Source of the DNA: Motiliproteus sediminis
GTDB taxonomy: Bacteria > Pseudomonadota > Gammaproteobacteria > Pseudomonadales > Balneatricaceae
DNA: 64,000 nucleotides
Direction of reading: 5' to 3'
NCBI RefSeq assembly: GCF_017912535.1
Contig: NZ_JAERQK010000004.1
Span: 62,001 to 126,000, forward strand
This document shows positions 1 to 8,804 of the stretch, one piece after another; position 1 is the stretch's first letter; each line of letters begins with the position of its first letter. A program made the position numbers and the translations under genes. The notes beneath the pieces were generated by a model that saw only the letters and a list, made by a program, of their open reading frames with translations, was not told the origin of the DNA and did not search any database.

Positions 1-87
1 GAGCAGAAGATTCTGCTGGTGCACAGTCAGCGCAGCAAAGGCTTGCAGCTGCTTAAAGAGGAAAACGAACGCGACAAGTCCGGTTGA
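1..87 (+). CDS. 3' end of an unidentified gene (truncated by window edge)
   Basis: An open frame runs in from the left edge and stops with TGA at 85-87, giving a 28-residue C-terminus that ends in a charged, Lys/Glu/Arg-rich stretch (LLKEENERDKSG). The frame is convergent with sixA and its stop lies 3 bases from the sixA stop codon. Too little is visible to name a family. It could also be chance reading frame, but the tight convergent spacing fits a real gene. Confidence 0.5.
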   Translation, partial: EQKILLVHSQRSKGLQLLKEENERDKSG

Positions 88-90
88 GGG

Positions 91-576
91 TTACAGTTCT
101 CGCGCCAGCCATAGTTGCCGGCGCTGGGCGCGGCCGCGATCCAGCTCTGCCCAGGCTGTGATCGGTAGGTGCAATAGCAGTACGGCGCAGGTGGGCAGAT
201 TCTCCAGCGGTTCCGGATCCAGCCAGTTGGCCAGTTCAGTGAGTGCCGGATTGTGCCCCACCAGCGCGATGGCGTTCACCTGCCCAGAGCGGCGTCTTAA
301 CCAGTGAATCAGGCTGGCGGCGTCGAAGCAGTAGAGTTCATCCTCGTAGTGTGGTGGCTGGTCGCTGAGGGCGGGGGCCAGAGCCTCCGCGGTGAGGCGC
401 GCCCGGGTGGCGCTGCTGCTATAGACCTGTTCGACCCGCAGGGGTAGCCGGTTAAGGTGGTCGGCCATCTGCCAGCGGTTGCGCTCCCCCCGTCTGTTCA
501 GCGGGCGTTGGTGATCGCCGAGACTGGCGTCCTTCCAACTGGACTTGGCGTGGCGAATCAGTACCAGGGTTTTCAT
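91..576 (-). CDS. sixA: phosphohistidine phosphatase SixA
   Basis: 161 residues, the usual SixA size. The N-terminal LIRHAKSSW (residues 6-14) is the RHG-type catalytic signature of the histidine phosphatase superfamily in its SixA form, and the second catalytic histidine lies in ALVGHNPAL near residue 108. SixA removes phosphate from phosphohistidine; in E. coli its known target is NPr of the nitrogen PTS, and a ptsO (NPr) gene is present at 23.6-23.9 kb in this window. It lies just downstream of ppx on the same strand with a 5-base gap, so the two are probably co-transcribed. Confidence 0.93.
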   Translation of the reverse strand: MKTLVLIRHAKSSWKDASLGDHQRPLNRRGERNRWQMADHLNRLPLRVEQVYSSSATRARLTAEALAPALSDQPPHYEDELYCFDAASLIHWLRRRSGQVNAIALVGHNPALTELANWLDPEPLENLPTCAVLLLHLPITAWAELDRGRAQRRQLWLAREL

Positions 577-581
577 CGAAG

Positions 582-2069
582 CTACTGATAGTCGAGCTGC
601 AACTCGACCGGCTTCAGGTAAGCACTTTCCTGCTCCAGATCGGCCTGGGTGAGCGGGTGCTGTTCCAGCCAGTTTTCCGGGAAACGAAGCGCCAGCGTGG
701 TGTCATTGAGCGCCACCGCCAGGGACGGCGCCTGGTCGGCACTGCGGCTGCGGTTGATCAGTACCGCCAGGCGCAGCAGCAAGGCCAGGCGCAGCAGCCG
801 TTGGCGCGCTTTGGGGCGCAGCGCCTCGAGAGCAGCCAGTGGCAGCTTGCGGCGATGTGCCAGCACCAGTAGCGCCAACTGGTCCTGCTCGCTGCGGCTG
901 AATCCCATCATATCGGTATGCTGCAGCAGGTAAGCACCGTGCTTTTGGAACTGGCTGTGGGAGATCGCCAGGCCGGATTCGTGCAGCCGGGCGGCGTAAC
1001 GCAGCAGTTCCAGATTCTCCGGGGTGTCCAGCTCCGCCTGGCGGGCCATCTGGCAGGCGCTGTGCTCGACACAGGCGGCCTGGTCCTGGTCAACGTGATA
1101 ACGGGTCATCAGTGCGCTGATGGTACGCTCGCGCACATCTTCGTGATGCTGACGGCCGCTCATGTCGTAGAGCAGCCCTTCACGCAAGGCGCCATCGGAG
1201 TAGCGCAGGCTGTCGATATCCAGCGACTCGAACAGCGCGATCAGAATGGCGATACCACCTGGCAGTACTTCCGCGCGCTCGGACTTGATCTCGGTGAAAC
1301 GGATGTCGTCCGGGCAGTCAAAGTCGAGCAGGCGGTCACGAATTTGATACAGCTTCTTGAGGGTGACTTTGCCGTCGGTGCTGTTGTTGTCACAGGCCAG
1401 GCGCAAGGCCGCCTTGATAGTGCCCGATGCACCCACCACATCACTCCAGCCGATGCTGCGGTAGAGGCGGCGAATATTGAGCAGCTCCAGTTGTGCCGCG
1501 TTGACCGCTTTCTGAAACTGTTTGCTGGTGATTTTGCCGTTATCGAAATAGCGCCGGGTATAACTGACACAGCCCATGTGCAGGCTTTCCAGCTCCAGTG
1601 GTGAAAACCGCTCGCCGATGATCAGCTCGGTGCTGCCGCCGCCGATATCGAGCACCAGGCGGCGCTCGACGTCGTCGGCCAGAGCGTGCGCAACCCCCAG
1701 ATAGATCAGGCGCGCCTCTTCCCGGCCCGAGATCACCTCGATTGGGACCCCCAGCAACTCCTCTGCGCGTTCGATAAAAGCACCGCGGTTCCTGGCTGCC
1801 CGCAGGGTGTTGGTGCCAACTACCCGAATCTGGTGGGGCGGCATTCCGGCCAAGCGCTGGGCAAAGCGCTCCAGACAGGCGAAGCCACGTTCCATCGCCT
1901 CTTCACTCAGGCGCTGCTTGGCGTCTAGCCCGGCGGCTAACTGGACCTTCTCGCCGATGCGGTCGAGGGGCTGCAGTTCGCCGTGGACCTCGCGGGCGAT
2001 GATTAAATGAAAACTGTTGGAGCCGAGATCGATGGCGGCGTAATGGGGAGCGGCAGGCGCGTCGGACAT
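582..2069 (-). CDS. ppx: exopolyphosphatase / Ppx-GppA phosphatase
   Basis: About 495 residues, close to the known Ppx length. The N-terminal phosphate loop is AIDLGSNSFHLIIA, and a second actin-like loop reads VLDIGGGSTELIIG. The C-terminal half is the all-helical HD-like domain of long Ppx proteins. The enzyme hydrolyses inorganic polyphosphate from chain ends, and the family also includes pppGpp hydrolases. The open frame extends upstream to 2237, but that extension has no similarity to the family; the ATG at 2069 is preceded by AGGA at usable spacing and puts the DLGSN motif at the expected residue 14. It is divergent from the lipoprotein gene at 2254. Confidence 0.94.
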   Translation of the reverse strand: MSDAPAAPHYAAIDLGSNSFHLIIAREVHGELQPLDRIGEKVQLAAGLDAKQRLSEEAMERGFACLERFAQRLAGMPPHQIRVVGTNTLRAARNRGAFIERAEELLGVPIEVISGREEARLIYLGVAHALADDVERRLVLDIGGGSTELIIGERFSPLELESLHMGCVSYTRRYFDNGKITSKQFQKAVNAAQLELLNIRRLYRSIGWSDVVGASGTIKAALRLACDNNSTDGKVTLKKLYQIRDRLLDFDCPDDIRFTEIKSERAEVLPGGIAILIALFESLDIDSLRYSDGALREGLLYDMSGRQHHEDVRERTISALMTRYHVDQDQAACVEHSACQMARQAELDTPENLELLRYAARLHESGLAISHSQFQKHGAYLLQHTDMMGFSRSEQDQLALLVLAHRRKLPLAALEALRPKARQRLLRLALLLRLAVLINRSRSADQAPSLAVALNDTTLALRFPENWLEQHPLTQADLEQESAYLKPVELQLDYQ

Positions 2070-2253
2070 GGGGCGGCAGTCCTGTCTCGATTCTGGAAGA
2101 GATAGTGGCTTCAGTCTATCAGAGCCATTGTGACACTGGTGTTGCTGGATCGACATTTTTTTGTCACTGGCCGCCCGTTCCCTGCACTTGTCCTGGGTCA
2201 AGGAGCGTTTGCGGATAGCGGCTAAGATGGGTGTCATCTGAAGGGGAGTCTAT

Positions 2254-2598
2254 ATGATGAACCGCAATACCTTACTGCTGCTAGGCTGTATTACGCTGTC
2301 GGCCTGCGCCCATAATTCGCCCTCTCCTGTGCTTGCTGGCGGTTGTAGCGCCGTCGATTTTGGGGTTTTCAATCAATGCCTGAAAACCCTGCCGCAGACG
2401 GAGTTGGGGCTGGCTGATCCCACCAACCGCAAGCAGTATCTGCTCTATGCAGAGAAACTGGATCAGGACCGGCGTCTGCAAGGGCTGACCGATGCCGCCG
2501 CTTTTGCCAGCCTTGCGGCACGTCGAGAACTGCTCAATAACGACCCGGCGGCGTCGTCCCAGTGTGCCCGCTTTGCGGAGCGGATTCTCTGCTATTAG
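2254..2598 (+). CDS. small four-cysteine lipoprotein of unknown function
   Basis: 114 residues with a type II signal peptide: hydrophobic segment 7-15 followed by a perfect lipobox LSAC (lipid-bearing Cys18). The mature part carries four more cysteines (31, 42, 104, 113), enough for two disulfides, which fits a periplasmic location. An AAGGGGAG Shine-Dalgarno lies about 7 bases before the ATG. It is divergent from ppx across 184 bases. I recognise no family. Outer- or inner-membrane placement cannot be decided; residue +2 after the Cys is Ala, not Asp, which favours the outer membrane in E. coli-type sorting. Confidence 0.75.
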   Translation: MMNRNTLLLLGCITLSACAHNSPSPVLAGGCSAVDFGVFNQCLKTLPQTELGLADPTNRKQYLLYAEKLDQDRRLQGLTDAAAFASLAARRELLNNDPAASSQCARFAERILCY

Positions 2599-2738
2599 GG
2601 CAACTTGCCTCTGGTACCTCCTGCGCCGGCCTGTGGCGCGCGTGTTGTTGACCGGTATCGGCGCGCCGTAAGGCAGGGTGATGTTGGTTGTCATTGAAAT
2701 GCCATGATTCTGTCACGGTCGGGCAATGTGGCGTTTTT

Positions 2739-3572
2739 ATGCTGGCGTTCATGACCATTCCGATGCAGGCCCCGGCCAAGGGGCGACGCCACTATCGCAC
2801 CATCTGGATCTCCGATCTGCACCTCGGCACGCGCGGCTGTCAGGCGGAAGCACTGACTCAGTTTCTCAAGCAGCACAGCTGTGATCATCTGTACCTGGTG
2901 GGCGATATTATTGACGGCTGGCGGTTGCGCAAGAGTGCCTACTGGCCGCAGTCCCATGTCAATGTCATCCGCCGGATACTGACTCTGGCCAAGCGCGGTA
3001 CCGAGGTCACCTATGTGATCGGCAACCACGATGAGTTCCTGCGCAGCTACGACGCCGCCAGCTACGGCAATATCCATCTCACCAATGAAGCCCAGCACCT
3101 CACCGCCAGTGGTCGCCGCCTGCTGGTGATTCATGGCGACCAGTTTGATGCTGTAGTGCGCTGTCATCGTTGGCTGGCGCTGCTGGGGGACGCCGCCTAC
3201 GAAATCCTGTTGGTCCTTAATCGTTGGTACAACGCGATGCGTCGTCGATTGGGGTACGGCTATTGGTCGCTGTCGGCCTACCTCAAGCAGAAGGTCAAAC
3301 GCGCGGTCAGCTATATCGGCGAATTTGAGCAGGCGCTGGCCCGTGAATGCCGTCAGCGCGGCTTTGACGGGGTGGTGTGCGGCCATATTCACCACCCGGA
3401 GATCCGCGACATGAACGGGGTTGGATACCTCAACTGCGGCGACTGGGTGGAGTCCTGCTCGGCGCTGGTGGAGGAAGCGGACGGCAGCATCCGGGTGATC
3501 CGCTGGCTGCCGGAATATGAGAACAATGCGGCATGGAATGCCCACGCAGAGTGCGAAAACGAACCGGTATGA
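2739..3572 (+). CDS. UDP-2,3-diacylglucosamine diphosphatase-like metallophosphoesterase
   Basis: About 277 residues with the full calcineurin-like metal-binding set in order: ISDLHLG, GDIID, GNHDE, HGDQFD and CGHIHHP. Family knowledge: this is the COG2908 group that contains LpxH-like lipid A enzymes, but this longer version that sits beside a GT4 glycosyltransferase has not, as far as I know, been shown to do LpxH's job. Its stop overlaps the start of the next gene (ATGA), so translation is coupled. The start is uncertain: ATG codons at 2739, 2751 and 2763 are in frame, none with a clear ribosome-binding site, and the conserved region begins soon after 2763. Confidence 0.85.
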   Translation: MLAFMTIPMQAPAKGRRHYRTIWISDLHLGTRGCQAEALTQFLKQHSCDHLYLVGDIIDGWRLRKSAYWPQSHVNVIRRILTLAKRGTEVTYVIGNHDEFLRSYDAASYGNIHLTNEAQHLTASGRRLLVIHGDQFDAVVRCHRWLALLGDAAYEILLVLNRWYNAMRRRLGYGYWSLSAYLKQKVKRAVSYIGEFEQALARECRQRGFDGVVCGHIHHPEIRDMNGVGYLNCGDWVESCSALVEEADGSIRVIRWLPEYENNAAWNAHAECENEPV

Positions 3573-4600
3573 AAAAATTGCTGTTGATTACGGATGCCTG
3601 GCACCCGCAGACCAACGGGGTGGTGACCACCCTGTCCCGAGTCATTGAGCTGTTGGAACAGCGTGGCGTAGAGACCGAGGTGATTCATCCCGGGCTGTTT
3701 CGCAGCCTGCCGCTGCCGGGCTATGGCGAAATTCGTCTGGCCTGGGATCTATGGAAGCTGGGTGGCTTATACCGGCGCCATCGCCCGGACTATGTACATA
3801 TCGCCACCGAGGGCCCGCTGGGGCTGGTGGCCCGACGCTGGTTGAGTCGCCGTCGGGTGCCTTTTACCACCTCGTTGCACACCCGTTTTCCCGAGTACCT
3901 GAATGAGCGTTTGCCCTTTATTCCGGTAAGTTGGGGCTACCGCTTTCTGCGTTGGTTCCACCGCCCGGCGGAGACCACTCTGATTACCACTGCCAGCATC
4001 GGTGAGGAGCTTGCTCAGCGGGGATTTCAGCACCTGACTGTTTGGGGGCGGGGAGTCGACACCGAGCTGTTTCAGCCGGCGGCTGATCGCGAACACGATT
4101 ACTGCCAGCCGCTGCTGCTTTATGTGGGGCGGGTCGCGGTGGAGAAAAACCTGCGCGCCTTTCTGGATCTACGCCTGTTCGGCAAGAAGGTAGTGGTCGG
4201 AGATGGCCCTTCGCTGGAACAGATGCGCAAGGACTATCCCGAGGTGCTGTTTACCGGTTACAAGTACGGCGAGGAGCTGGCCGAGTGGTACAGCCGTGGC
4301 GATGTGTTTGTGTTCCCCAGCCGTACCGATACCTTTGGCTTGGTGATGCTGGAAGCGCTGGCCTGCGGCACGCCGGTGGCCGCTTATCCGGTAACCGGCC
4401 CCATCGATGTGGTGCGTGAGCAGGTTAACGGCGCGCTGGACGAGGATCTGGAACTGGCGATCAAGCGTGCACTCAAAGTGCCGCGCCAGCATTGCCGGGA
4501 CTACGCACTGGCACACAGCTGGCAACGCTGCGCGGAGATCTTTGCCGAGACCCTGGTACCGATCTGTCATGCGGCGGGGCGGTTTTCGAAGGTGGCGTGA
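3569..4600 (+). CDS. GT4-family glycosyltransferase
   Basis: 343 residues with GT-B fold hallmarks: an N-terminal acceptor domain starting LLITDAWHPQTNGV, then the nucleotide-sugar domain with LYVGRVAVEKN, VVGDGP, FPSRTDTFGLVMLEALACG and PVAAYPVTGP. The EX7E-type motif (E near FPSRTDTFGLVMLE) marks the retaining GT4 family, which includes glycolipid mannosyl-, glucosyl- and sulfoquinovosyl-transferases. The ATG at 3569 overlaps the TGA of the metallophosphoesterase, so the two are probably an operon acting on one glycolipid; that link is inference. The longer frame from 3533 adds no conserved sequence. Confidence 0.88.
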   Translation: MKKLLLITDAWHPQTNGVVTTLSRVIELLEQRGVETEVIHPGLFRSLPLPGYGEIRLAWDLWKLGGLYRRHRPDYVHIATEGPLGLVARRWLSRRRVPFTTSLHTRFPEYLNERLPFIPVSWGYRFLRWFHRPAETTLITTASIGEELAQRGFQHLTVWGRGVDTELFQPAADREHDYCQPLLLYVGRVAVEKNLRAFLDLRLFGKKVVVGDGPSLEQMRKDYPEVLFTGYKYGEELAEWYSRGDVFVFPSRTDTFGLVMLEALACGTPVAAYPVTGPIDVVREQVNGALDEDLELAIKRALKVPRQHCRDYALAHSWQRCAEIFAETLVPICHAAGRFSKVA

Positions 4601-4744
4601 GGTTTCTGTTTGCCAGTAAGGTCGCTGGCTTTCTGGATCTGCCGATAAGTCCGGTGGCGTTCCTCGGCGCAACTGTTTGTTGTCTATGCGCTAAAGCTAG
4701 CGTTTGTTAGATTGGTTGCTGAACCTACCCAAAATGGACCGGCC

Positions 4745-5320
4745 ATGGCTCGCAATCCCTTCTACGTGTATGCACTAAAAGACCCGCGTTATAAACCAGC
4801 CAAAGCCTTTTATATCGGCAAAGGGACTGGCAATCGCGCATGGGAGCATCAAGCGAACATAGATGATTCTGAGAAAGGTCTGTTGATCAAAGCAATCCTC
4901 GACGACGGCAGCAAAGTGCTACACACAGTTGTTGCTGACAATCTGTCGGAAGAGCAAGCGCTGAAGATCGAGGCCGAGTTGATCGCTGCATTTGGAATTC
5001 GGTCGCAAGGTGGGTTGTTGACCAATCGAGTGCGCCCCAATCCCGACAACATTTCCAGAAAAGTGAAAGTGAATATCCCAGATGGTTGCTATGAAAAGGC
5101 GCAAATGGGGTTGGAACTACTGAAATCTGCGGTCATGGAGTTAGCGAAGGCAAACCCAAGTGGGATCAAGAACTCGGATGCGGCCAAATATTTAGGCCTG
5201 CAATCAGATTATGGCGGCGGTTCGAAAGATTATCTGAGCTATAGCTTGCTGGGGATCTTGATGAAAGAGGGGCGCATCAACCGTAATGAAAGGAAGCGGC
5301 ATGAGGCCGTGTCGGAGTAG
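4745..5320 (+). CDS. GIY-YIG domain protein (LEM-3-like) with C-terminal winged-helix-like region
   Basis: 191 residues. The N-terminal half is a GIY-YIG nuclease-like domain: FYVYAL for the GIY element, AFYIGKGTGNRAWEHQ for the YIG element with its Arg, and a conserved Glu in IEAELIAAFG. This pattern is the LEM-3-like subgroup, in which the spacing between GIY and YIG is longer than in UvrC or homing endonucleases. Residues from about 110 on (IPDGCYEKAQ..., ending with LGILMKEGRINRNERKR) look like a helix-rich winged-helix module. Codon use and base composition look less GC-rich than the neighbours, suggesting acquisition. DNA cleavage is inferred only from the fold; physiological role unknown. 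A TTG at 4712 is also in frame but less likely. Confidence 0.8.
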   Translation: MARNPFYVYALKDPRYKPAKAFYIGKGTGNRAWEHQANIDDSEKGLLIKAILDDGSKVLHTVVADNLSEEQALKIEAELIAAFGIRSQGGLLTNRVRPNPDNISRKVKVNIPDGCYEKAQMGLELLKSAVMELAKANPSGIKNSDAAKYLGLQSDYGGGSKDYLSYSLLGILMKEGRINRNERKRHEAVSE

Positions 5321-5439
5321 GATGATGGGGCGTGGTGCTTTAACCTAAGCCCTCATTCAGCCTAGGTTCAGCTTCCCTTTGCTAACGTGCACAGTTGGGG
5401 CCGTGTTCCCGCGCTGTGGTTGGCCCCGGGGAGTTCCCT

Positions 5440-5772
5440 ATGGCACATGGCAATCCGCTCGCACTGGTCAGCTTGCTCGCCCTGCTGATGTTGCCCGCCG
5501 GCTGTTATTACGGTGGCGGTCACCACTATTACCGGATCGGTTATTCATCCGGCTATCACTATCCGTCCCATTACTCGGGCTACAAAAACCACCGTTACCC
5601 GTCTCACGGATATAAGTCCCGCGGCTATAAGTCACACGGCTACAAGGCGCCGCGGCACTACCGCCACCGCGATTACGGTGGCTTCAAGAGCTACGGCGGT
5701 TACCGCGGCTTCAGTGGGCAGCGCGGCTATAACGGCTATCGCGGTCACGGCGGTGTTCCCGGGCGGCCCTGA
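5440..5772 (+). CDS. Tyr/Gly/His-rich low-complexity secreted or lipoprotein
   Basis: 110 residues. A hydrophobic signal segment (residues 7-18) is followed by LPAGC; the Pro at -3 makes it an imperfect lipobox, so lipidation is likely but not certain. The mature chain is almost entirely Tyr, Gly, His, Lys, Arg and Ser, with GYKS-type tetrapeptide repeats (GYKSRGYKSHGYK near residues 59-71) and YGGYRGF-type repeats after that. No globular domain is visible. A GGGGAG Shine-Dalgarno lies 7 bases before the ATG. Function unknown; the composition recalls adhesive or surface-coating peptides, but this is only a resemblance. It is convergent with dbpA. Confidence 0.65.
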   Translation: MAHGNPLALVSLLALLMLPAGCYYGGGHHYYRIGYSSGYHYPSHYSGYKNHRYPSHGYKSRGYKSHGYKAPRHYRHRDYGGFKSYGGYRGFSGQRGYNGYRGHGGVPGRP

Positions 5773-5795
5773 CCAGTGTCTGTCGTACCGGGGGC

Positions 5796-7175
5796 TTACA
5801 GCATCCGTACCTTAAAGCGGCGGCCCTTGATCTTGCCGTTGATCAGCCGCCCCAGTGCTTTCTTGGCAACGCTGCGCTCGATGGCGACAAAGGCGCTGTA
5901 GTCGGCGATATCGATCTTGCCTACCGCGCTGCCTGGAATCTCCGCGTCGCCGGTTAACGCACCCAGTAGATCGCCGGGGCGTACCTTGTCTTTGCGCCCG
6001 CCGGAGATCATCAGCGTCACCATCGGTGGCAGAAAGGCTTCTTGCGGATCCAGTGGGCGCAGGTCCGGGTCTTTGGGCTCAATGGGGCGCCCTTGATAGT
6101 CACTGATCAGGTCGATTTTGTACTGCTCCGACTCGCTAAACAGGCTCAATGCCAGCCCCTGCTGGCCGGCACGACCGGTACGGCCGATGCGGTGCACATA
6201 GGTGTCTGCCTGGCGCGGCAGATCGTAGTTGACCACCGCCGGCAGGTCGCTGATGTCGAGGCCGCGGGCGGCGACATCGGTGGCGATCAGCACCGACGCA
6301 CTGCGGTTGGCAAAGCGCACCAGCATCTCGTCACGCTCGCGCTGCTCCATATCGCCGTGCAGCGCCAGTGCAACCAGCCCGGCTTGTTCCAGCTCGTAGC
6401 GCAGGTCGTCACAGCCCTGTTTGGTGTTACAGAACACCAGTGTCGATTCGGGGCGGTGGCGTTCCAGCCAATGGATCAGGGCGCGGCTTTTACCGGCTCG
6501 GTCGCAGCGATAAAAGCGCTGTTCGATCTGGGTTTCGCTGTGCTGTGCTTCGACACTGACGGTGATCGGCTCACGCTGAAAGCGGGCGCTGATGGCGGCG
6601 ATCTCGTCCGGGTAGGTGGCGGAGAACAGCAGCGTTTGGCGGCTTGCAGGGGTGTGCTCGATGATGCCAGCGATGGCGTCGATAAAGCCCATGTCCAGCA
6701 TCCGGTCCGCTTCGTCCAGCACCAGCGTGTTGAGCTGGTCCAGTTGCAAGGTACCTTTGCGCAGGTGGTCGGCGATGCGACCGGGGGTGCCGACCACGAT
6801 ATGGGCGCCGTGTTCGAGTGAGCCGATCTGGGGGCCAATGGGTTGGCCGCCGGCGATCATCAGAATCTTGATGTTGTCACGGTAGCGCGCCAGTCGGCGC
6901 AACTCTTTGGCCACCTGAGTCGCCAGTTCGCGGGTGGGGCAGAGCACCAGTCCCTGCACCCCGAAGAAACGCGGGTTGAGCTTTTCGATCAGACCGATAC
7001 CGAAGCTGGCGGTTTTGCCGCTGCCGGTTTTGGCTTTGGCGATCAGGTCTTTGCCAGCCAGCGCATGGGGCAGACTGGCCGCCTGAATAGGCGTCATGGC
7101 GGCGTAGCCAAGGTCACTCAGGTTCTTAAGCTGGGCGTCAGGCAGGCTAAGGCTGGCAAAGTCGAAATCAGACAT
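5796..7175 (-). CDS. dbpA: ATP-dependent RNA helicase DbpA
   Basis: 459 residues (E. coli DbpA 457). All DEAD-box motifs are present: the Q motif near GYAAMTPIQ, AKTGSGKT, LDEADRMLDMG, FSATYP and HRIGRTGRAG. What separates DbpA from other DEAD helicases is the C-terminal RNA-binding domain, here from about residue 385 to the end (VRPGDLLGALTGD ... GRRFKVRML). In E. coli that domain binds hairpin 92 of 23S rRNA and the helicase helps large-subunit assembly. The ATG at 7175 is preferred over the upstream frame to 7226 because the conserved region starts immediately after it. Confidence 0.94.
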   Translation of the reverse strand: MSDFDFASLSLPDAQLKNLSDLGYAAMTPIQAASLPHALAGKDLIAKAKTGSGKTASFGIGLIEKLNPRFFGVQGLVLCPTRELATQVAKELRRLARYRDNIKILMIAGGQPIGPQIGSLEHGAHIVVGTPGRIADHLRKGTLQLDQLNTLVLDEADRMLDMGFIDAIAGIIEHTPASRQTLLFSATYPDEIAAISARFQREPITVSVEAQHSETQIEQRFYRCDRAGKSRALIHWLERHRPESTLVFCNTKQGCDDLRYELEQAGLVALALHGDMEQRERDEMLVRFANRSASVLIATDVAARGLDISDLPAVVNYDLPRQADTYVHRIGRTGRAGQQGLALSLFSESEQYKIDLISDYQGRPIEPKDPDLRPLDPQEAFLPPMVTLMISGGRKDKVRPGDLLGALTGDAEIPGSAVGKIDIADYSAFVAIERSVAKKALGRLINGKIKGRRFKVRML

Positions 7176-7220
7176 GGTGCGGGCTCGGTGGGATGATGCA
7201 ATAAACGGAATGGAACGAAT

Positions 7221-7250
7221 AAACAAAACGGCAGCCGCGAGGGCTGCCGT
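7221..7250 (-). terminator. intrinsic terminator of the gatCAB operon
   Basis: A perfect 9-bp stem (ACGGCAGCC at 7228-7236 with GGCTGCCGT at 7242-7250) with a 5-base loop is followed, reading leftward, by a T-rich run (TTTTGTTT). It lies 34 bases past the gatB stop codon and before the dbpA start. Confidence 0.8.
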
Positions 7251-7283
7251 GTCAGTGTAGTGGTCAGTTTACCACTGCGGCGG

Positions 7284-8738
7284 TTAGTCGCACAGGGCGT
7301 CGAGCTTCTTCTTCAGAATCTGGTTGACCTGGCCCGGGTTGGCTTTGCCGCCGGAGGCTTTCATCACCTGTCCCATAAAGAAGCCGAGCATTTTGCCGCG
7401 TTTATCCGGCTCAGCGGCTTTGTACTGCTCAACCTGCGGCGTGGCGCCAGCGATCACCTGGTCCACAATCGCTTCAATAGCGCCGCTGTCAGTGACCTGC
7501 TTCAGGCCCTTGGCTTCAATCACCTCATCGGCGCTGCCTTCACCGTTCCACATGGCGTCGAACACTTTCTTGGCGATATTGCCGGAGATGGTGTTGTCCT
7601 TGATGCGAACCAGCAGGCCGCCCAGGGCTTCGGCGCTGACCGGGCTGGCGTCGATTTCGATACCGGCGGTGTTGAGGTATTTGGAAACTTCACCCAGCAG
7701 CCAGTTGGCGGCCAGCTTGGCATCGCCGCAGGCGTCAACGGCGGTTTCAAAGTAACTCGCCATGCTGCCGTAGGCGGCGAGAATGCCGGCGTCGTAGTCT
7801 GACAAACCGTACTGTTCCTTGAAGCGCGCCAGGCGGGCGTCCGGTAGCTCCGGCAGGGTGGCACGAATGGCGTCGATATAGTCGTCGTCGATCATCACCG
7901 GTAGCAGGTCGGGACAGGGGAAGTAACGGTAGTCGTTGGCTTCCTCTTTGGAGCGCATGCTGCGCGCTACTTTCGTGTCGCCGTTGTAGAGCCGGGTTTC
8001 CTGTACGATGGTGCCGCCGTCTTCGAGCACGTCGATCTGGCGCTCAACCTCCAGCTTGATGGCGTCCTCCATAAACTTGAAGGAGTTGAGGTTCTTGGTC
8101 TCGGTGCGGGTGCCGAACTCATCCTGCCCTTTGGGGCGGATTGAGACGTTGACGTCGCAACGGAACGAGCCCTGGGACATGTCGCCGTCGGAGATCCCCA
8201 GCGCGGTGACGATGGCGTGGATCTTCTTGGCGTAGGCCACCGCTTCTTTGGCGCTGCGGATATCGGGTTCGGAAACGATCTCGATCAGCGGCGTGCCGGC
8301 GCGGTTGAGGTCGATGCCGCTCATACCGTGAAAATCTTCGTGCAGCGACTTGCCCGCATCCTCTTCCAGGTGAGCGCGGGTGACGCCGATACGCTTGGTG
8401 GTGCCGTCGTCGAGTTGAATGTCGACGTGGCCCGGGCCAACGATGGGGTGGGCCAGCTGGCTGGTCTGGTAGCCCTTGGGCAGGTCGGGGTAAAAGTAGT
8501 TCTTGCGGTCGAACACCGACTTCTTGCCGATCTCGGCATCGATGGCGAGGCCGAACTTGACCGCCATCTCCAGCGCCTTCTCGTTGAACACCGGCAACGT
8601 GCCCGGCAGCGCCAGATCAACCGCGCAGGCCTGGGTGTTGGGTTCGGCGCCAAAGGCGGTGCTGGCGCCGGAGAAAATTTTGGACTCAGTGGCAAGTTGG
8701 CAGTGGATCTCCAACCCGATAACCGTTTCCCATTGCAT
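7284..8738 (-). CDS. gatB: aspartyl/glutamyl-tRNA amidotransferase subunit B
   Basis: 484 residues, full family length. Begins [15 protein letters not shown], the GatB N-terminal signature, and ends in the YqeY-like tail domain used for tRNA binding. GatB activates the mischarged Glu-tRNA(Gln) or Asp-tRNA(Asn) by phosphorylation and receives ammonia from GatA. Third gene of gatC-gatA-gatB, 66 bases after gatA, and followed by a strong terminator. Its presence suggests that Gln- or Asn-tRNA is made in part by the indirect route. Confidence 0.97.
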   Translation of the reverse strand: MQWETVIGLEIHCQLATESKIFSGASTAFGAEPNTQACAVDLALPGTLPVFNEKALEMAVKFGLAIDAEIGKKSVFDRKNYFYPDLPKGYQTSQLAHPIVGPGHVDIQLDDGTTKRIGVTRAHLEEDAGKSLHEDFHGMSGIDLNRAGTPLIEIVSEPDIRSAKEAVAYAKKIHAIVTALGISDGDMSQGSFRCDVNVSIRPKGQDEFGTRTETKNLNSFKFMEDAIKLEVERQIDVLEDGGTIVQETRLYNGDTKVARSMRSKEEANDYRYFPCPDLLPVMIDDDYIDAIRATLPELPDARLARFKEQYGLSDYDAGILAAYGSMASYFETAVDACGDAKLAANWLLGEVSKYLNTAGIEIDASPVSAEALGGLLVRIKDNTISGNIAKKVFDAMWNGEGSADEVIEAKGLKQVTDSGAIEAIVDQVIAGATPQVEQYKAAEPDKRGKMLGFFMGQVMKASGGKANPGQVNQILKKKLDALCD

Positions 8739-8804
8739 GATGTCTTCCTCGTTACCGCGGCGGGGCCACGGGATTCAATTCGTTTTCGCTGGCTGCAGCT
8801 ACGC

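Noticed and set aside
2070-2237. Upstream extension of the ppx frame (56 more codons)
   Set aside because: No family similarity, and the internal ATG at 2069 has a ribosome-binding site and the right distance to the phosphate loop.
5342-5368. AACCTA/TAGGTT inverted repeat before the Tyr-rich lipoprotein
   Set aside because: Only 6 bp with a 15-base loop and no T tract; could be chance.
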